This document shows positions 1 through 7,985 of a DNA stretch of 31,730 nt, one piece after another. The notes under the pieces were generated by a model. It saw only the letters and a list, made by a program, of their open reading frames with translations, was not told the origin of the DNA and made no database searches. The translations under genes and the position numbers were made by a program. Every line of letters begins with the position of its first letter. Position 1 is the stretch's first letter. This DNA is from an uncultured bacterium (lineage in GTDB: Bacteria; Cyanobacteriota; Vampirovibrionia; Gastranaerophilales; Gastranaerophilaceae), in contig CADCPD010000025.1 of NCBI GenBank assembly GCA_902803265.1, positions 1 through 31,730 of the forward strand, written 5' to 3'.

Positions 1-1065
1 ACTTTGAAAACAGTTATTGCTGATGAAAACGTTGATATGATTATGGTTATTTACTTACCATTCTTAGGCTTAAAAGATATTGATGTTGCAAAAGCTGTAA
101 TGGAAATCAAAGCTCAATATCCTGAAAAACCTGTAATTGGTGTATTCATGACTAAGAGTTCATTCTTCACAGCATTATCAGATATGGATGTAAATATGCC
201 ATTCTTTATGTATGCAGAAGAAGCAGCAGAAGGCTTTGCAAGATTAGACCAACAAAGAAAATGGATTGCAAGACCTGAAGGTAAAATCCCTTGCTACGAT
301 GTAGACAGAGAAAGAGCTGAAAAAATTATGTACAGCGCATTAAAAGAAGACAGAGCTCAATTAACAACTCGTGAATCAATCGATGTATTAGATGCATATG
401 GTATCAGAGTATGTAAATCTGGTTTTGCAACAAATGAACAAGAAGTTGTAGAATTAGGAAACTCTATCGGATACCCTGTTGTAATGAAAATGACTTCTAA
501 AACAACATCTCACAAAACAGATGTTGGCGGTGTAAGAGTTAATATTCAATCAGAAGAACAATTAAGAGCTGAATATAACGACTTATTATCTAAATTAGAA
601 GAAAAAGGCTTGTTAGAAGGTCTTGAAGGCGTTATCATCCAAGAAATGGTAAAAGGCAACAGAGAAATGGTTTGCGGTATCGCAACTGACCCTCAATACG
701 GACCAATGATGATGTTCGGTTTAGGTGGTGTGTTCATCGAAGTTATGAAAGACGTAACATTCAGAATCGCTCCTCTAACTGATGTTGATGCTGAAGAAAT
801 GATTAAATCAGTAAAAGCATACAAATTATTAGAAGGTGCAAGAGGAACAAAACCTGCTGATATGAATCAAATCCAAGAAACTTTATTGAGATTATCTCAA
901 TTAGTATCAGATTATAAATTCATCGATGAATTAGATATTAACCCATTATTAGTATCTGAAAAAACAGGTGAAGGCATCGCAGTAGACGGACGTATTAAAG
1001 TTAGATTGGAAGAAGCAAAAGAAGCTTTAGGTTTAACTTGTTGTTCTTGCGGTTGTCACGAATAA
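1..1065 (+). CDS. ADP-forming acyl-CoA synthetase (acetate--CoA ligase), C-terminal part, cut by window start
   Basis: This is the C-terminal half of an NDP-forming acyl-CoA synthetase, a cytoplasmic enzyme that makes ATP from acetyl-CoA or a similar acyl-CoA, ADP and phosphate. The frame is open at base 1, so the TTG at 4 is not the true start; full-length single-chain members are roughly 700 residues and about 353 are seen. The first ~90 residues are the end of the succinyl-CoA-ligase-like domain. From about residue 110 an ATP-grasp domain follows, with SHKTDVGG, REMVCGIATDPQYGPMM, FGLGGVF and DINPLL, all typical of the family. The protein ends in an unusual cysteine-rich tail, CCSCGCHE. 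Many C-ending codons suggest high expression. A strong hairpin terminator follows. The acyl substrate cannot be told from this part. Confidence 0.9.
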   Translation, partial: TLKTVIADENVDMIMVIYLPFLGLKDIDVAKAVMEIKAQYPEKPVIGVFMTKSSFFTALSDMDVNMPFFMYAEEAAEGFARLDQQRKWIARPEGKIPCYDVDRERAEKIMYSALKEDRAQLTTRESIDVLDAYGIRVCKSGFATNEQEVVELGNSIGYPVVMKMTSKTTSHKTDVGGVRVNIQSEEQLRAEYNDLLSKLEEKGLLEGLEGVIIQEMVKGNREMVCGIATDPQYGPMMMFGLGGVFIEVMKDVTFRIAPLTDVDAEEMIKSVKAYKLLEGARGTKPADMNQIQETLLRLSQLVSDYKFIDELDINPLLVSEKTGEGIAVDGRIKVRLEEAKEALGLTCCSCGCHE

Positions 1066-1083
1066 TAAACATATTCAAAGATA

Positions 1084-1122
1084 ACAAAGGCGGTTTTTGC
1101 ATTTTGCAAAAACCGCCTTTGT
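1084..1122. terminator. Bidirectional hairpin between convergent genes
   Basis: A perfect 17-bp inverted repeat (1084-1100 with 1106-1122, loop ATTTT, GGCGG/CCGCC core) lies just after the acyl-CoA synthetase stop. It sits before the end of the convergent glycosyltransferase gene, and a T-rich stretch follows on the plus strand after a short gap. It probably ends transcription from both sides. Confidence 0.85.
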
Positions 1123-1145
1123 CTAACATTTTTACAACGAAAAAT

Positions 1146-1967
1146 TTATTTTCGTTTATTTAATTTTATTTTTAATCCCAAAATAGTTAATATTTTATGA
1201 TTTGTATTCCAATCATTTTTTATTGAAAATATTTTTTCGAAAAGAGAATATTTTATTTTTTTAGGATATTTTTTTTCTAAAGATATTAATTCTTCTTTTG
1301 TAAAATATTTATTTATGACATTATTTTTTTCCTGTAAAGCAATAGAATGCGTTTTTTTGTCACAGGAAATTCCTTCAGTGTTAAAATAAGTTATTGTATA
1401 TGGAAGATATTTAAAAGTAACACCATTTTCCAAGAAAACAAAACATTTTTCATAATCACTTACAACTTTATTATTTTCATTATATAAGCCATATTTGTCG
1501 AATAATTCCTTTTTTATAAATGAAGCCTGATGTCTTAAACTATATCTGTATAAAAATTCTTTTGTTAATTCAGTAGGCATTGGCTGAATATGATTTTTGA
1601 GCGGATCTGATTTCAAATAACATTCGTTTCCGTATAAATAATCTTCTGTATAAGATTTATTTTCAAAAATATCTTTTAAAGCATCATCATAAAAATAGTA
1701 ATCTCCTGAATTTAAAAAATTCAGATATTCTCCTTCCGCAAGATTTATTCCTTTATTCATTGCATTATAGCGTCCATTATCAGGTTCAGAAATAAATTTG
1801 TCTATTCTGTATTTGTACTTATCCCAAATTTTTTGAGTTTCTTCGTTAGAGCCGCCATCAACAACAATCCATTCAAAATCTTGCCAAGTTTGATTAACAA
1901 TACTTTTGCAAGTTTCTTCCAAATTCGGTTCATTATAACAAATTGTTATTATACTTAATTTTTTCAC
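1146..1967 (-). CDS. Family 2 (GT-A) glycosyltransferase
   Basis: A 273-residue GT2-type glycosyltransferase, likely adding a sugar to a surface glycan. The N-terminus has the nucleotide-sugar-binding pattern SIITICYNEPNLEET, then VVDGGS at about 35-40, EPDNGRYNAMNKGI at about 61-74 and LNSGD at about 85-89 in the place of the DxD motif. There is no membrane segment, so it should act on the cytoplasmic face. The start is GTG at 1967, chosen because AAGAGGA lies about 5 nt upstream in the right spacing. It follows the upstream glycosyltransferase by 10 bp, so the two are probably one transcript. The C-terminus ends in a basic tail, ILGLKIKLNKRK, that resembles short segments in the neighbouring surface-glycan proteins. 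Donor and acceptor are unknown. Confidence 0.88.
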   Translation of the reverse strand: MKKLSIITICYNEPNLEETCKSIVNQTWQDFEWIVVDGGSNEETQKIWDKYKYRIDKFISEPDNGRYNAMNKGINLAEGEYLNFLNSGDYYFYDDALKDIFENKSYTEDYLYGNECYLKSDPLKNHIQPMPTELTKEFLYRYSLRHQASFIKKELFDKYGLYNENNKVVSDYEKCFVFLENGVTFKYLPYTITYFNTEGISCDKKTHSIALQEKNNVINKYFTKEELISLEKKYPKKIKYSLFEKIFSIKNDWNTNHKILTILGLKIKLNKRK

Positions 1968-1977
1968 AAAATCCTCT

Positions 1978-3153
1978 TTAATTGTTTTTCAGTGTTTTTA
2001 TAATATTTTCCAAATTATGCAAAGATGTTTCTTCAAGTTTTTGTGCTTTTAGTTTTATATTATCTTGCAATTGTTTATAATTTTCATTATTAATATTTAT
2101 GGCTTTTTCCATTGCTATATCAAAATTTTCGTCTTTATCATATATTAAAGAATTTTTTTCATTAAAATCATATATGTCAGCAAATTCTTTATAAATAATA
2201 CATGGTTTCAAAAATCCGTAAACAAGCTGAAATGTTCCTGTTGTTCCATTGTGTTTATATCTTTCGTGTTCCGAATTTTCAGGACTTAAAAGAGGCAAAA
2301 TAAAATCGGCTTTTTCAAGTTCAGCAAACATCTTATCATATTTTATACGTCCTTTTATTTCAAAAAATTCTCTTATATCCTCAGGTAAAGTTTCTACTTT
2401 TCCTCTGCCTATAATTGTTACTTTAAAGTTTTTAATTCCTCTTTCAAGCATTTTTTTTACGGCTTTTATGAGTATTTGGATATTTCTTCTTTCTGGTTCC
2501 AAAGCTCCGATTGTAATAAAGTTAGTTACTTGATTTTTTGATGTAATATTAACTTCTCCAAAATAATGCGGATTAACAACTTTATTTTCTAATTCAGGTA
2601 ATTTATCAGGATTTGCAAGTATTATTTGTGTATCAGCCGCTACTTCAGAGATTCTGTTTATATGGTGCTGTACAAATATTCTATTACATTTTGGCATAGT
2701 TTTTATAAAAGTATTTATATCCGTAGGTCCGTTTTGATAAATTAATTTTGAATTAAATACTACAAGTTCATAATCTTTAAAATCAAAAAATTTAAAAATA
2801 TCTACAAGAGTATAATTACTAATTTTAAAAAGTTTTATTTTATTTTGTATTTTTGAAAAAAGTCCGTCGCAAAAAGCTTCATTCAATAAAAATTCTACAT
2901 TGTATCCTAAATCCGAAAGATACTTATAATACCCTGGAATTGTTTCATAGTGACAAGTATTAGCTTCAACAATAAGAACTGTATTCTTTTTTACTTTATG
3001 AAATTTTAAACCTAAAAATTTTATAAAATCTATATATCTGGGTATCATTAAATTTGTTATATAAAATTTGTGCCCAAAAATGGATACATATTTATGTTTT
3101 AACCCGTTTTTATATTCGTTTTTTAATAAAAATATTTTGTTTGATGATGACAT
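1978..3153 (-). CDS. GT-B fold glycosyltransferase (group 1-like)
   Basis: A 391-residue protein with the C-terminal half of a GT-B glycosyltransferase: FITIGALEPERRN at about 213-225, a KVTIIGRG strand, and a LPLLSPENSEHERYKHNGTTG loop region where the nucleotide sugar is normally held. The N-terminal ~35 residues carry two short basic-hydrophobic elements (IFGHKFYI and FLGLKFHKVKK), followed by a strand, TVLIVEANTCHYETIPGYY, that starts the first Rossmann domain. It is the first gene of a two-gene minus-strand unit with the GT2 gene 10 bp downstream. No Shine-Dalgarno sequence is visible before the ATG at 3153. Family assignment rests on fold motifs; the sugar and the acceptor are unknown. 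Confidence 0.8.
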   Translation of the reverse strand: MSSSNKIFLLKNEYKNGLKHKYVSIFGHKFYITNLMIPRYIDFIKFLGLKFHKVKKNTVLIVEANTCHYETIPGYYKYLSDLGYNVEFLLNEAFCDGLFSKIQNKIKLFKISNYTLVDIFKFFDFKDYELVVFNSKLIYQNGPTDINTFIKTMPKCNRIFVQHHINRISEVAADTQIILANPDKLPELENKVVNPHYFGEVNITSKNQVTNFITIGALEPERRNIQILIKAVKKMLERGIKNFKVTIIGRGKVETLPEDIREFFEIKGRIKYDKMFAELEKADFILPLLSPENSEHERYKHNGTTGTFQLVYGFLKPCIIYKEFADIYDFNEKNSLIYDKDENFDIAMEKAININNENYKQLQDNIKLKAQKLEETSLHNLENIIKTLKNN

Positions 3154-3246
3154 TATTTAATATTTATTAATCTAATAAGGAGAAACATATTACTTATTTT
3201 TTAAAAATGTAAAGTATATTTCTCATTTTATTTAAAGTTAAATCTA

Positions 3247-3275
3247 TTGTCAAACATGTATTACATTTTTATAAA
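3247..3275 (+). promoter_or_regulatory. Sigma-70-type promoter of the XRE gene
   Basis: TTGTCA (3247-3252), a 17-nt spacer and TATAAA (3270-3275), each hexamer one base from consensus. The expected start point is near 3282, giving a leader of about 59 nt for the XRE gene at 3341, which has AAGGTG about 8 nt before its ATG. Confidence 0.65.
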
Positions 3276-3340
3276 AAGTAAAATATAAAAGGTTAAATAA
3301 GTATTAATTATACGATATTTTTATAAAAGGTGAAGAAGGT

Positions 3341-3679
3341 ATGATGTTATACGATGACAAAAATTTTATTGGAAATATAATAAAAAAAGCGCGAAAAAGT
3401 GCAAAAATGAAACAGTCTGTGCTTGCAGAAAAAATAGAAATGTCAGACAAAAATCTTGGTAATATTGAAAATGGAAAACAATTTCCGCAGATAAATAATT
3501 TTTTTAGAATACTAGAAGTATTACAGTTATCTTTAGAAGATTTCGGTGTAAATACCGTGAAAAAAGAAAACTATAAAAAATTTAATTTAATAAAAAAAAT
3601 ATACACTCTCAATGATATAGAATTAGATATTTACATGGAGCTTGTTAATATTATTGATAAAATGGCATATAATAAATAG
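3341..3679 (+). CDS. XRE-family helix-turn-helix regulator
   Basis: A 112-residue DNA-binding protein. Residues ~7-65 form a Cro/C1-type HTH: IGNIIKKARKSAKMKQSVLAEKIEMSDKNLGNIENGKQFPQINNF has the usual five-helix pattern, with the recognition helix around SDKNLGNIENG. The remaining ~45 residues are helical and may allow dimer formation. Two ATG codons stand in tandem at 3341 and 3344; the first is taken because AAGGTG is 8 nt upstream. The gene converges on the calpain-like protease with only 13 bp between the stop codons and has no terminator of its own. Its target is unknown; it could regulate a neighbour, but nothing here proves it. Confidence 0.85.
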   Translation: MMLYDDKNFIGNIIKKARKSAKMKQSVLAEKIEMSDKNLGNIENGKQFPQINNFFRILEVLQLSLEDFGVNTVKKENYKKFNLIKKIYTLNDIELDIYMELVNIIDKMAYNK

Positions 3680-3692
3680 TTATAAAATTTTA

Positions 3693-4652
3693 TTATTTAG
3701 TTTTATTTGTCCCTTTAGTATCAAAATATCCGACTATTGAACGGAAGTTATTCATAAACTGTTCATAGCTTAATTTATAAACCTTTTGCAAATCATTTAC
3801 TTTATCTTTAGCGTTTTGAATAGCCATTTCATCGCAACCGTAATTTTTTAAATCGGTTTCAAAATCTTGTTCGGATGTTCCTTTTGAAAAATCCACATAT
3901 CTTGGATTTATTAAATGAACTTCTTTTTTATCTTTATCAACTTTTTTAATTACATAGTAGTGCATTTTTCCGATGCCGTCTTTAGTATTCATTAATTTTG
4001 AACCTGCAACAAAACTGTGTTTATTCATAGTTTTGTCTCCAATTTCATCCAATAATTTTACGGCTTCTTCTTTTTTACTGTTTAAAGATAACAAACTGTC
4101 ATCACCAAGTGAAATTGGTTTTTTGCCAGTTAAAGATTCCATATAAACGCTTGCAAGATTACATTCAACCGGTAAATCAGCACAGAATAACGGTGCAAAT
4201 GTTCTTATTATTGCAGGTTTTGAATCTTTTCTGTCTTGAATTACAAAATTTGTAGCTGTTTCAACCGCACCTGTAGGATTAAACTGATGTCTGTTTGTTA
4301 CTGTATTATACTTTTCGTCTTTTTGAATTTTATATGAATTATCCTTATCGTATTTATTAAATGTTATTTCAAAAGTATCTCCATCAGCAGAAGTTTTAAT
4401 GCTTTGTTTAAGCATTTGTTTACCATGTCTTGATTTTGCAAGTGCTTTTAGGGTAGATACCAAATAACAATCGGAAAGCGTAACTTGCGGAGTTGCAAGA
4501 ATATCTTTTATTTGTCCGCCCGTGATTTTTTTATATCTTGTTTCAGTAGGATTCGTAGCCTCAGTTTTAGCTGAAGCTTCTTTTTTGTTATTTATTGGCA
4601 CGATTTGTGCTACTGAAGGACTACCTACCGAAATCATACTTTTATAAAACAT
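3693..4652 (-). CDS. Calpain-like (family C2) cysteine protease
   Basis: A 319-residue protein that I read as a papain-fold cysteine peptidase of the calpain family. TPQVTLSDCYLVSTLKALAK (55-74) matches the calpain active-site block QGALGDCWFL. Cys62 would be the nucleophile and Gln56, six residues before it, the oxyanion-hole residue at the calpain spacing. His231 in MHYYVIKKV and Asn249 in HLINPR match the calpain HAYSV and LRNPWG blocks. The end, KLSYEQFMNNF at 293-303, matches the WMSFEDFLKYF helix that closes the calpain catalytic domain. The N-terminal ~40 residues are Ser/Thr/Lys-rich with no clear signal peptide. Calcium-binding EF hands are absent. The Shine-Dalgarno sequence is weak, so Met6 is an alternative start. 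Substrate and location are unknown. Confidence 0.7.
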   Translation of the reverse strand: MFYKSMISVGSPSVAQIVPINNKKEASAKTEATNPTETRYKKITGGQIKDILATPQVTLSDCYLVSTLKALAKSRHGKQMLKQSIKTSADGDTFEITFNKYDKDNSYKIQKDEKYNTVTNRHQFNPTGAVETATNFVIQDRKDSKPAIIRTFAPLFCADLPVECNLASVYMESLTGKKPISLGDDSLLSLNSKKEEAVKLLDEIGDKTMNKHSFVAGSKLMNTKDGIGKMHYYVIKKVDKDKKEVHLINPRYVDFSKGTSEQDFETDLKNYGCDEMAIQNAKDKVNDLQKVYKLSYEQFMNNFRSIVGYFDTKGTNKTK

Positions 4653-4786
4653 GTGAAGCTAAAAAATTGCCTTTTTTGTGTAAATATTACAATATTTAAA
4701 TTCTCACTTTTAATTAACAAGAAAGTCTTAAAAATTTTTGGCAAAAATAATTAGAAAGTTTAATGAATTACTTATTAAAAATTTGT

Positions 4787-4795
4787 ATTATAACA
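4787..4795 (-). promoter_or_regulatory. Extended -10 promoter candidate for the calpain-like gene
   Basis: On the minus strand TGTTATAAT is a perfect extended -10 element (TGnTATAAT). No good -35 is seen. Transcription would start near 4780 and leave a leader of about 128 nt before the calpain-like gene. Confidence 0.4.
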
Positions 4796-4831
4796 ATGTA
4801 AATCCTCAACTCTTCTGATTGCTTAATTTTG

Positions 4832-4870
4832 CCTCTCTTTTAATGATATGTTTTAAGGGAGGTTTTTTTT
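4832..4870 (+). terminator. Orphan plus-strand intrinsic terminator
   Basis: CCTCTCTT (4832-4839) pairs with AAGGGAGG (4855-4862, one G-U pair), and eight T residues follow at once. The polarity is plus, but the nearest plus-strand gene is the XRE gene more than 1 kb upstream. It may end a long XRE transcript or a small RNA starting near 4795. Confidence 0.65.
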
Positions 4871-4894
4871 ATTTCCAATAAACGTTAAAAAATT

Positions 4895-6124
4895 TTACTC
4901 ATATCTTAATGCATCAATAGGATTTAATAAAGATGCTTTGTATGCAGGATAATAACCAAATCCTACGCCGACAAGTCCAGAAAAACTTAATGATAAAATA
5001 ATAGAAAATGCCGAAACGGAAACATTCATTGCGCCTGAAAGTCCTATAAGACCAGATATTATACATCCTATTAATACTCCGACAAGTCCGCCTATCATAG
5101 AAAGTAAAAATGATTCTATCAAAAATTGAATTCTTATATCGGAAGCTTTTGCACCAATGGCCATTCTTATACCGATTTCTTTAGTTCTTTCTGTTACAGA
5201 TACAAGCATTATATTCATAATTCCGATACCGCCTACAAGTAACGAAACTGATGCTATTGCACCTAAAAGTACAGACATTGTTCTGACAGAAGATTTAATA
5301 GTTTCCTGCATTTGGGCTAAATTTCTTATCTCAAAATCATTGTCCTGATGTTTGCTTATATTATGTCTTTCTTTTAAAAGCTCTTCTATTTCTGTCTGTG
5401 TTGATTCAAGAACATCTGCGTTTTGAGTTTTTACGGTTATCATTGTAACAGTACCGGGAAAATCTGTTCCGAAAACTTTTTTTTGAGCGGTTGTTATTGG
5501 AATAAAGATTAAATCGTCTTGGTCCTGACCCATTCCCGATTGACCTTTAGATTCAAGAATACCGATAACTTTAAACGGAATATTTCCGACACGAATAATT
5601 TTGTTTATGGGATTCATATCTCCAAATAGTTCTGTAGATACAGTTTGTCCTATTATTACAACTTTTGCATTATTCTTTATATCTTCAGATAAAAAGTTTC
5701 TGCCTTCTGATATTTCATAATTTCTTATAAAGAGATATGGTGCAGTAGTTCCGCCAACAGAAGTTGACCAGTTTTGGTTGCCGTAAGTAAGCTGTTTGCC
5801 TTCTGCTGAATATGGTGCTATTGCAAGTATTCCTGAAACTCTTTTTTCTATTGCTTCTGCATCTTTTAATGTAAGAGTAGGTCTTGTCCCCATGCCCATT
5901 CTTACACCACCCGATTTTGCAGAGGCGGAACGTATTATAAGAAGGTTGCTCCCCATTGATTCCATATCTTTGGCTATTTTTTCTCTTGCGCCTGTTCCGA
6001 CTGCAAGCATTATGATTACGGCACTTACACCTATAATTATCCCTAAACTTGTAAGAGCTGAACGCATTTTATTTATTTTTAAAGAATTTATTGCTATTTT
6101 TAATATGGTTTTTGTATCTATCAT
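4895..6124 (-). CDS. macB: MacB/FtsX-type ABC transporter permease
   Basis: A 409-residue inner-membrane permease of the MacB type, working with the separate ATPase encoded just upstream. TM1 is at about 22-42 (LTSLGIIIGVSAVIIMLAVG), followed by a large periplasmic domain of ~240 residues containing VGGTTAPYLFIRNYEISEGR and FGDMNP. Three TM segments follow at about 283-305, 335-360 and 372-395. The stretch SVTERTKEIGIRMAIGAK and the final LNPIDALRYE are family hallmarks. Its ATG overlaps the stop of the ATPase gene by 4 bp (ATGA), so translation is probably coupled. Unlike E. coli MacB it has no fused ATPase domain. It should use ATP hydrolysis to drive a substrate from the periplasm through MacA and TolC; the substrate (peptide, lipid, heme precursor or drug) is unknown. 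Confidence 0.92.
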   Translation of the reverse strand: MIDTKTILKIAINSLKINKMRSALTSLGIIIGVSAVIIMLAVGTGAREKIAKDMESMGSNLLIIRSASAKSGGVRMGMGTRPTLTLKDAEAIEKRVSGILAIAPYSAEGKQLTYGNQNWSTSVGGTTAPYLFIRNYEISEGRNFLSEDIKNNAKVVIIGQTVSTELFGDMNPINKIIRVGNIPFKVIGILESKGQSGMGQDQDDLIFIPITTAQKKVFGTDFPGTVTMITVKTQNADVLESTQTEIEELLKERHNISKHQDNDFEIRNLAQMQETIKSSVRTMSVLLGAIASVSLLVGGIGIMNIMLVSVTERTKEIGIRMAIGAKASDIRIQFLIESFLLSMIGGLVGVLIGCIISGLIGLSGAMNVSVSAFSIILSLSFSGLVGVGFGYYPAYKASLLNPIDALRYE

Positions 6125-6810
6125 TGTCGTTTTACCTCATCAGAGATAATGTTTCCGTCTTTAAATCTTACAACACGTTTGCAATATTCTGCTATATCAG
6201 GTTCATGTGTTACCAAAACAATAGTTTTTCCGTGTTTTTCATTTAAGCTACAGAAAAATTCCATAATTTCAATACTTGTTTTTGTATCGAGATTACCGGT
6301 AGGCTCATCCGCAAGAATTATTGGTGCATCATTTACTATTGCTCTTGCTATTGCTACACGCTGCTGCTGACCGCCTGACATTTGATTTGGCATATGATTT
6401 TCTCTGTTTTCCAAACCAACTATTTTTAAAGCCTCTTTTGCTTTTCTGTGTCTTGTTTCTTCGTCTATTCCTTTGTATATCATCGGTAATTCTACATTAT
6501 CCAGAGCAGAAGTTCTTGATATAAGGTTAAAGCCCTGAAAAACAAATCCCAATTTAACATTACGAATTTCTGATAAACTGTCACTATCCAAATGAAGAAC
6601 ATCTATTCCGTCAAGATAGTATGAGCCGGAATTTGGTTTATCAAGAGTTCCCAACATATTCATAAATGTTGATTTGCCTGAACCTGATGTTCCCATAATT
6701 GCAACAAATTCACCTTTTTCAATGGATAATGAAACATTATTTAGCGCATTAAAAGCGGCTTCACCTGTTGCATAAGTTTTTATTACATTTTTAACTTCTA
6801 TTAGTGCCAT
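6121..6810 (-). CDS. ABC transporter ATPase of the MacB/LolD class
   Basis: A 229-residue nucleotide-binding subunit. Seen are Walker A GTSGSGKS (40-47), Q-loop Gln92, signature MSGGQ (144-148), Walker B ILADEP (165-170) and switch His202 in VTHEPD. The length and the sequence around the Q-loop (FVFQGFNLI) fit the MacB/LolD/FtsE-like class that pairs with four-TM permeases. It lies 2 bp after the adaptor gene and overlaps the permease start, so all are made together. No good Shine-Dalgarno sequence precedes the ATG, which fits translational coupling to the adaptor gene. A LolCDE role is less likely because MacA and TolC partners are encoded alongside. Confidence 0.93.
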   Translation of the reverse strand: MALIEVKNVIKTYATGEAAFNALNNVSLSIEKGEFVAIMGTSGSGKSTFMNMLGTLDKPNSGSYYLDGIDVLHLDSDSLSEIRNVKLGFVFQGFNLISRTSALDNVELPMIYKGIDEETRHRKAKEALKIVGLENRENHMPNQMSGGQQQRVAIARAIVNDAPIILADEPTGNLDTKTSIEIMEFFCSLNEKHGKTIVLVTHEPDIAEYCKRVVRFKDGNIISDEVKRQ

Positions 6811-6812
6811 TT

Positions 6813-7985
6813 TTAAAACATTCTCATAGGTGGTTTACCTTTAGAGCCTTTATTTGATTTTGAATTACCAGAGCTTACGATAACTTTGTCGCCTTCTTTT
6901 AAGTCGCTGTTTTTAATTTCTGTATAAGTATCATCGCTTGCGCCTGTTTCTACATCAATTCTTACTGGTTTACCTTTTTTAAGTACCCAAATACCTTGTT
7001 TTTCATATCGTTTTACTTCACCTTTTGTTGTTGGTGTGAATTTTAAAGCTATTGTCGGAACACAAAGAACATCTTCTTTCTTTTGTGTAATTATTGAAAC
7101 ATTAGCTGTCATACCGGGTTTTAGTTTTAAATCTTCATTATCTACACTTACAACAACAGTATATGTTACAACGTTTGAAACAGTTGTAGGAGATATTCTT
7201 ACCTGTGATACTTTTCCTTTAAAGACTTCATCAGGATATCCGTCAAGGGTGTAATCAACTTCCTGACCTTCTTTTATTTTTCCGATATCAGCTTCTGAAA
7301 CGCTTACTTCTATTTGCATTTCTTTTAAATCTTTTGCAACGGTAAATAGTTCGGGTGCTTGAAAACTTGCAGCAACAGGTTGTCCCGGATCAACGTTACG
7401 GGTAACAATTACACCGTCAACAGGAGAATAAATGTATGCAAATGAGCGTTGTCTGTCTGCATAATCTTTATCTGCTTTTGCTTGGATTATTTTTGCTCTT
7501 GCCGCGTTTAACAGTGCTTTGTTTGCCAAATAATCGGCTTCTGCCTTATCAAGTTCACTTCTTGCCATAAAGTTTCTTGATACAAGATTTTTACATCTGT
7601 TATAAGTCTTTAAACTGTTTGCAGTTATAGCCGCTTGTTTATCATAATCAGCCTGTGCATTTACAAGTGCGGCTTGTGTTTTTTCACAATTTGCATCAAA
7701 TAAACTCGTATCCATTAAAGCAAGTAACTGACCTTCTTTTACTTTTGAATTGAAATCAACAAAAACTTTCATCATCAAACCGGATACTGTTGAGCCGACG
7801 CTGACTGTATTTACGGGATTTATTGTTCCTGATGCTTCAACAACCTGCTGAATTGTTCTTACTTCAGCTTTTTCTGTCTGATAGTTTGTTAATTTAAGCT
7901 TTTTACCCAAAGCAAAAACTATTAAAGCTGTTATTGCAGCGATTATTATCAGGAATAATATTCTTTTTTTATTTTTTGTTGCCAT
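6813..7985 (-). CDS. macA: MacA-like periplasmic adaptor (membrane fusion protein)
   Basis: A 390-residue HlyD/MacA-type adaptor that links the inner-membrane pump to TolC. Residues 8-26 (ILFLIIIAAITALIVFALG) form a membrane anchor. The first half of the lipoyl domain follows (VGSTVSGLMMKVFVDFNSKVKEGQLLALMD), then an alpha-helical hairpin of ~100 residues, the second half of the lipoyl domain (SPVDGVIVTRNVDPGQPV) and beta-barrel and membrane-proximal domains. The end is a Lys/Ser/Gly-rich tail. The start overlaps the end of the tolC-like gene by 17 bp, with GAGGAG about 13 nt before the ATG. The adaptor presumably forms a hexameric channel between the MacB-type permease and the outer membrane protein. 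Confidence 0.93.
   Translation of the reverse strand: MATKNKKRILFLIIIAAITALIVFALGKKLKLTNYQTEKAEVRTIQQVVEASGTINPVNTVSVGSTVSGLMMKVFVDFNSKVKEGQLLALMDTSLFDANCEKTQAALVNAQADYDKQAAITANSLKTYNRCKNLVSRNFMARSELDKAEADYLANKALLNAARAKIIQAKADKDYADRQRSFAYIYSPVDGVIVTRNVDPGQPVAASFQAPELFTVAKDLKEMQIEVSVSEADIGKIKEGQEVDYTLDGYPDEVFKGKVSQVRISPTTVSNVVTYTVVVSVDNEDLKLKPGMTANVSIITQKKEDVLCVPTIALKFTPTTKGEVKRYEKQGIWVLKKGKPVRIDVETGASDDTYTEIKNSDLKEGDKVIVSSGNSKSNKGSKGKPPMRMF

Noticed and set aside
2249..2533. Open frame on the plus strand across the GT-B gene
   Set aside because: It is a shadow of the glycosyltransferase, with no ribosome-binding site and no recognisable motif; the same holds for other frames lying inside real genes.
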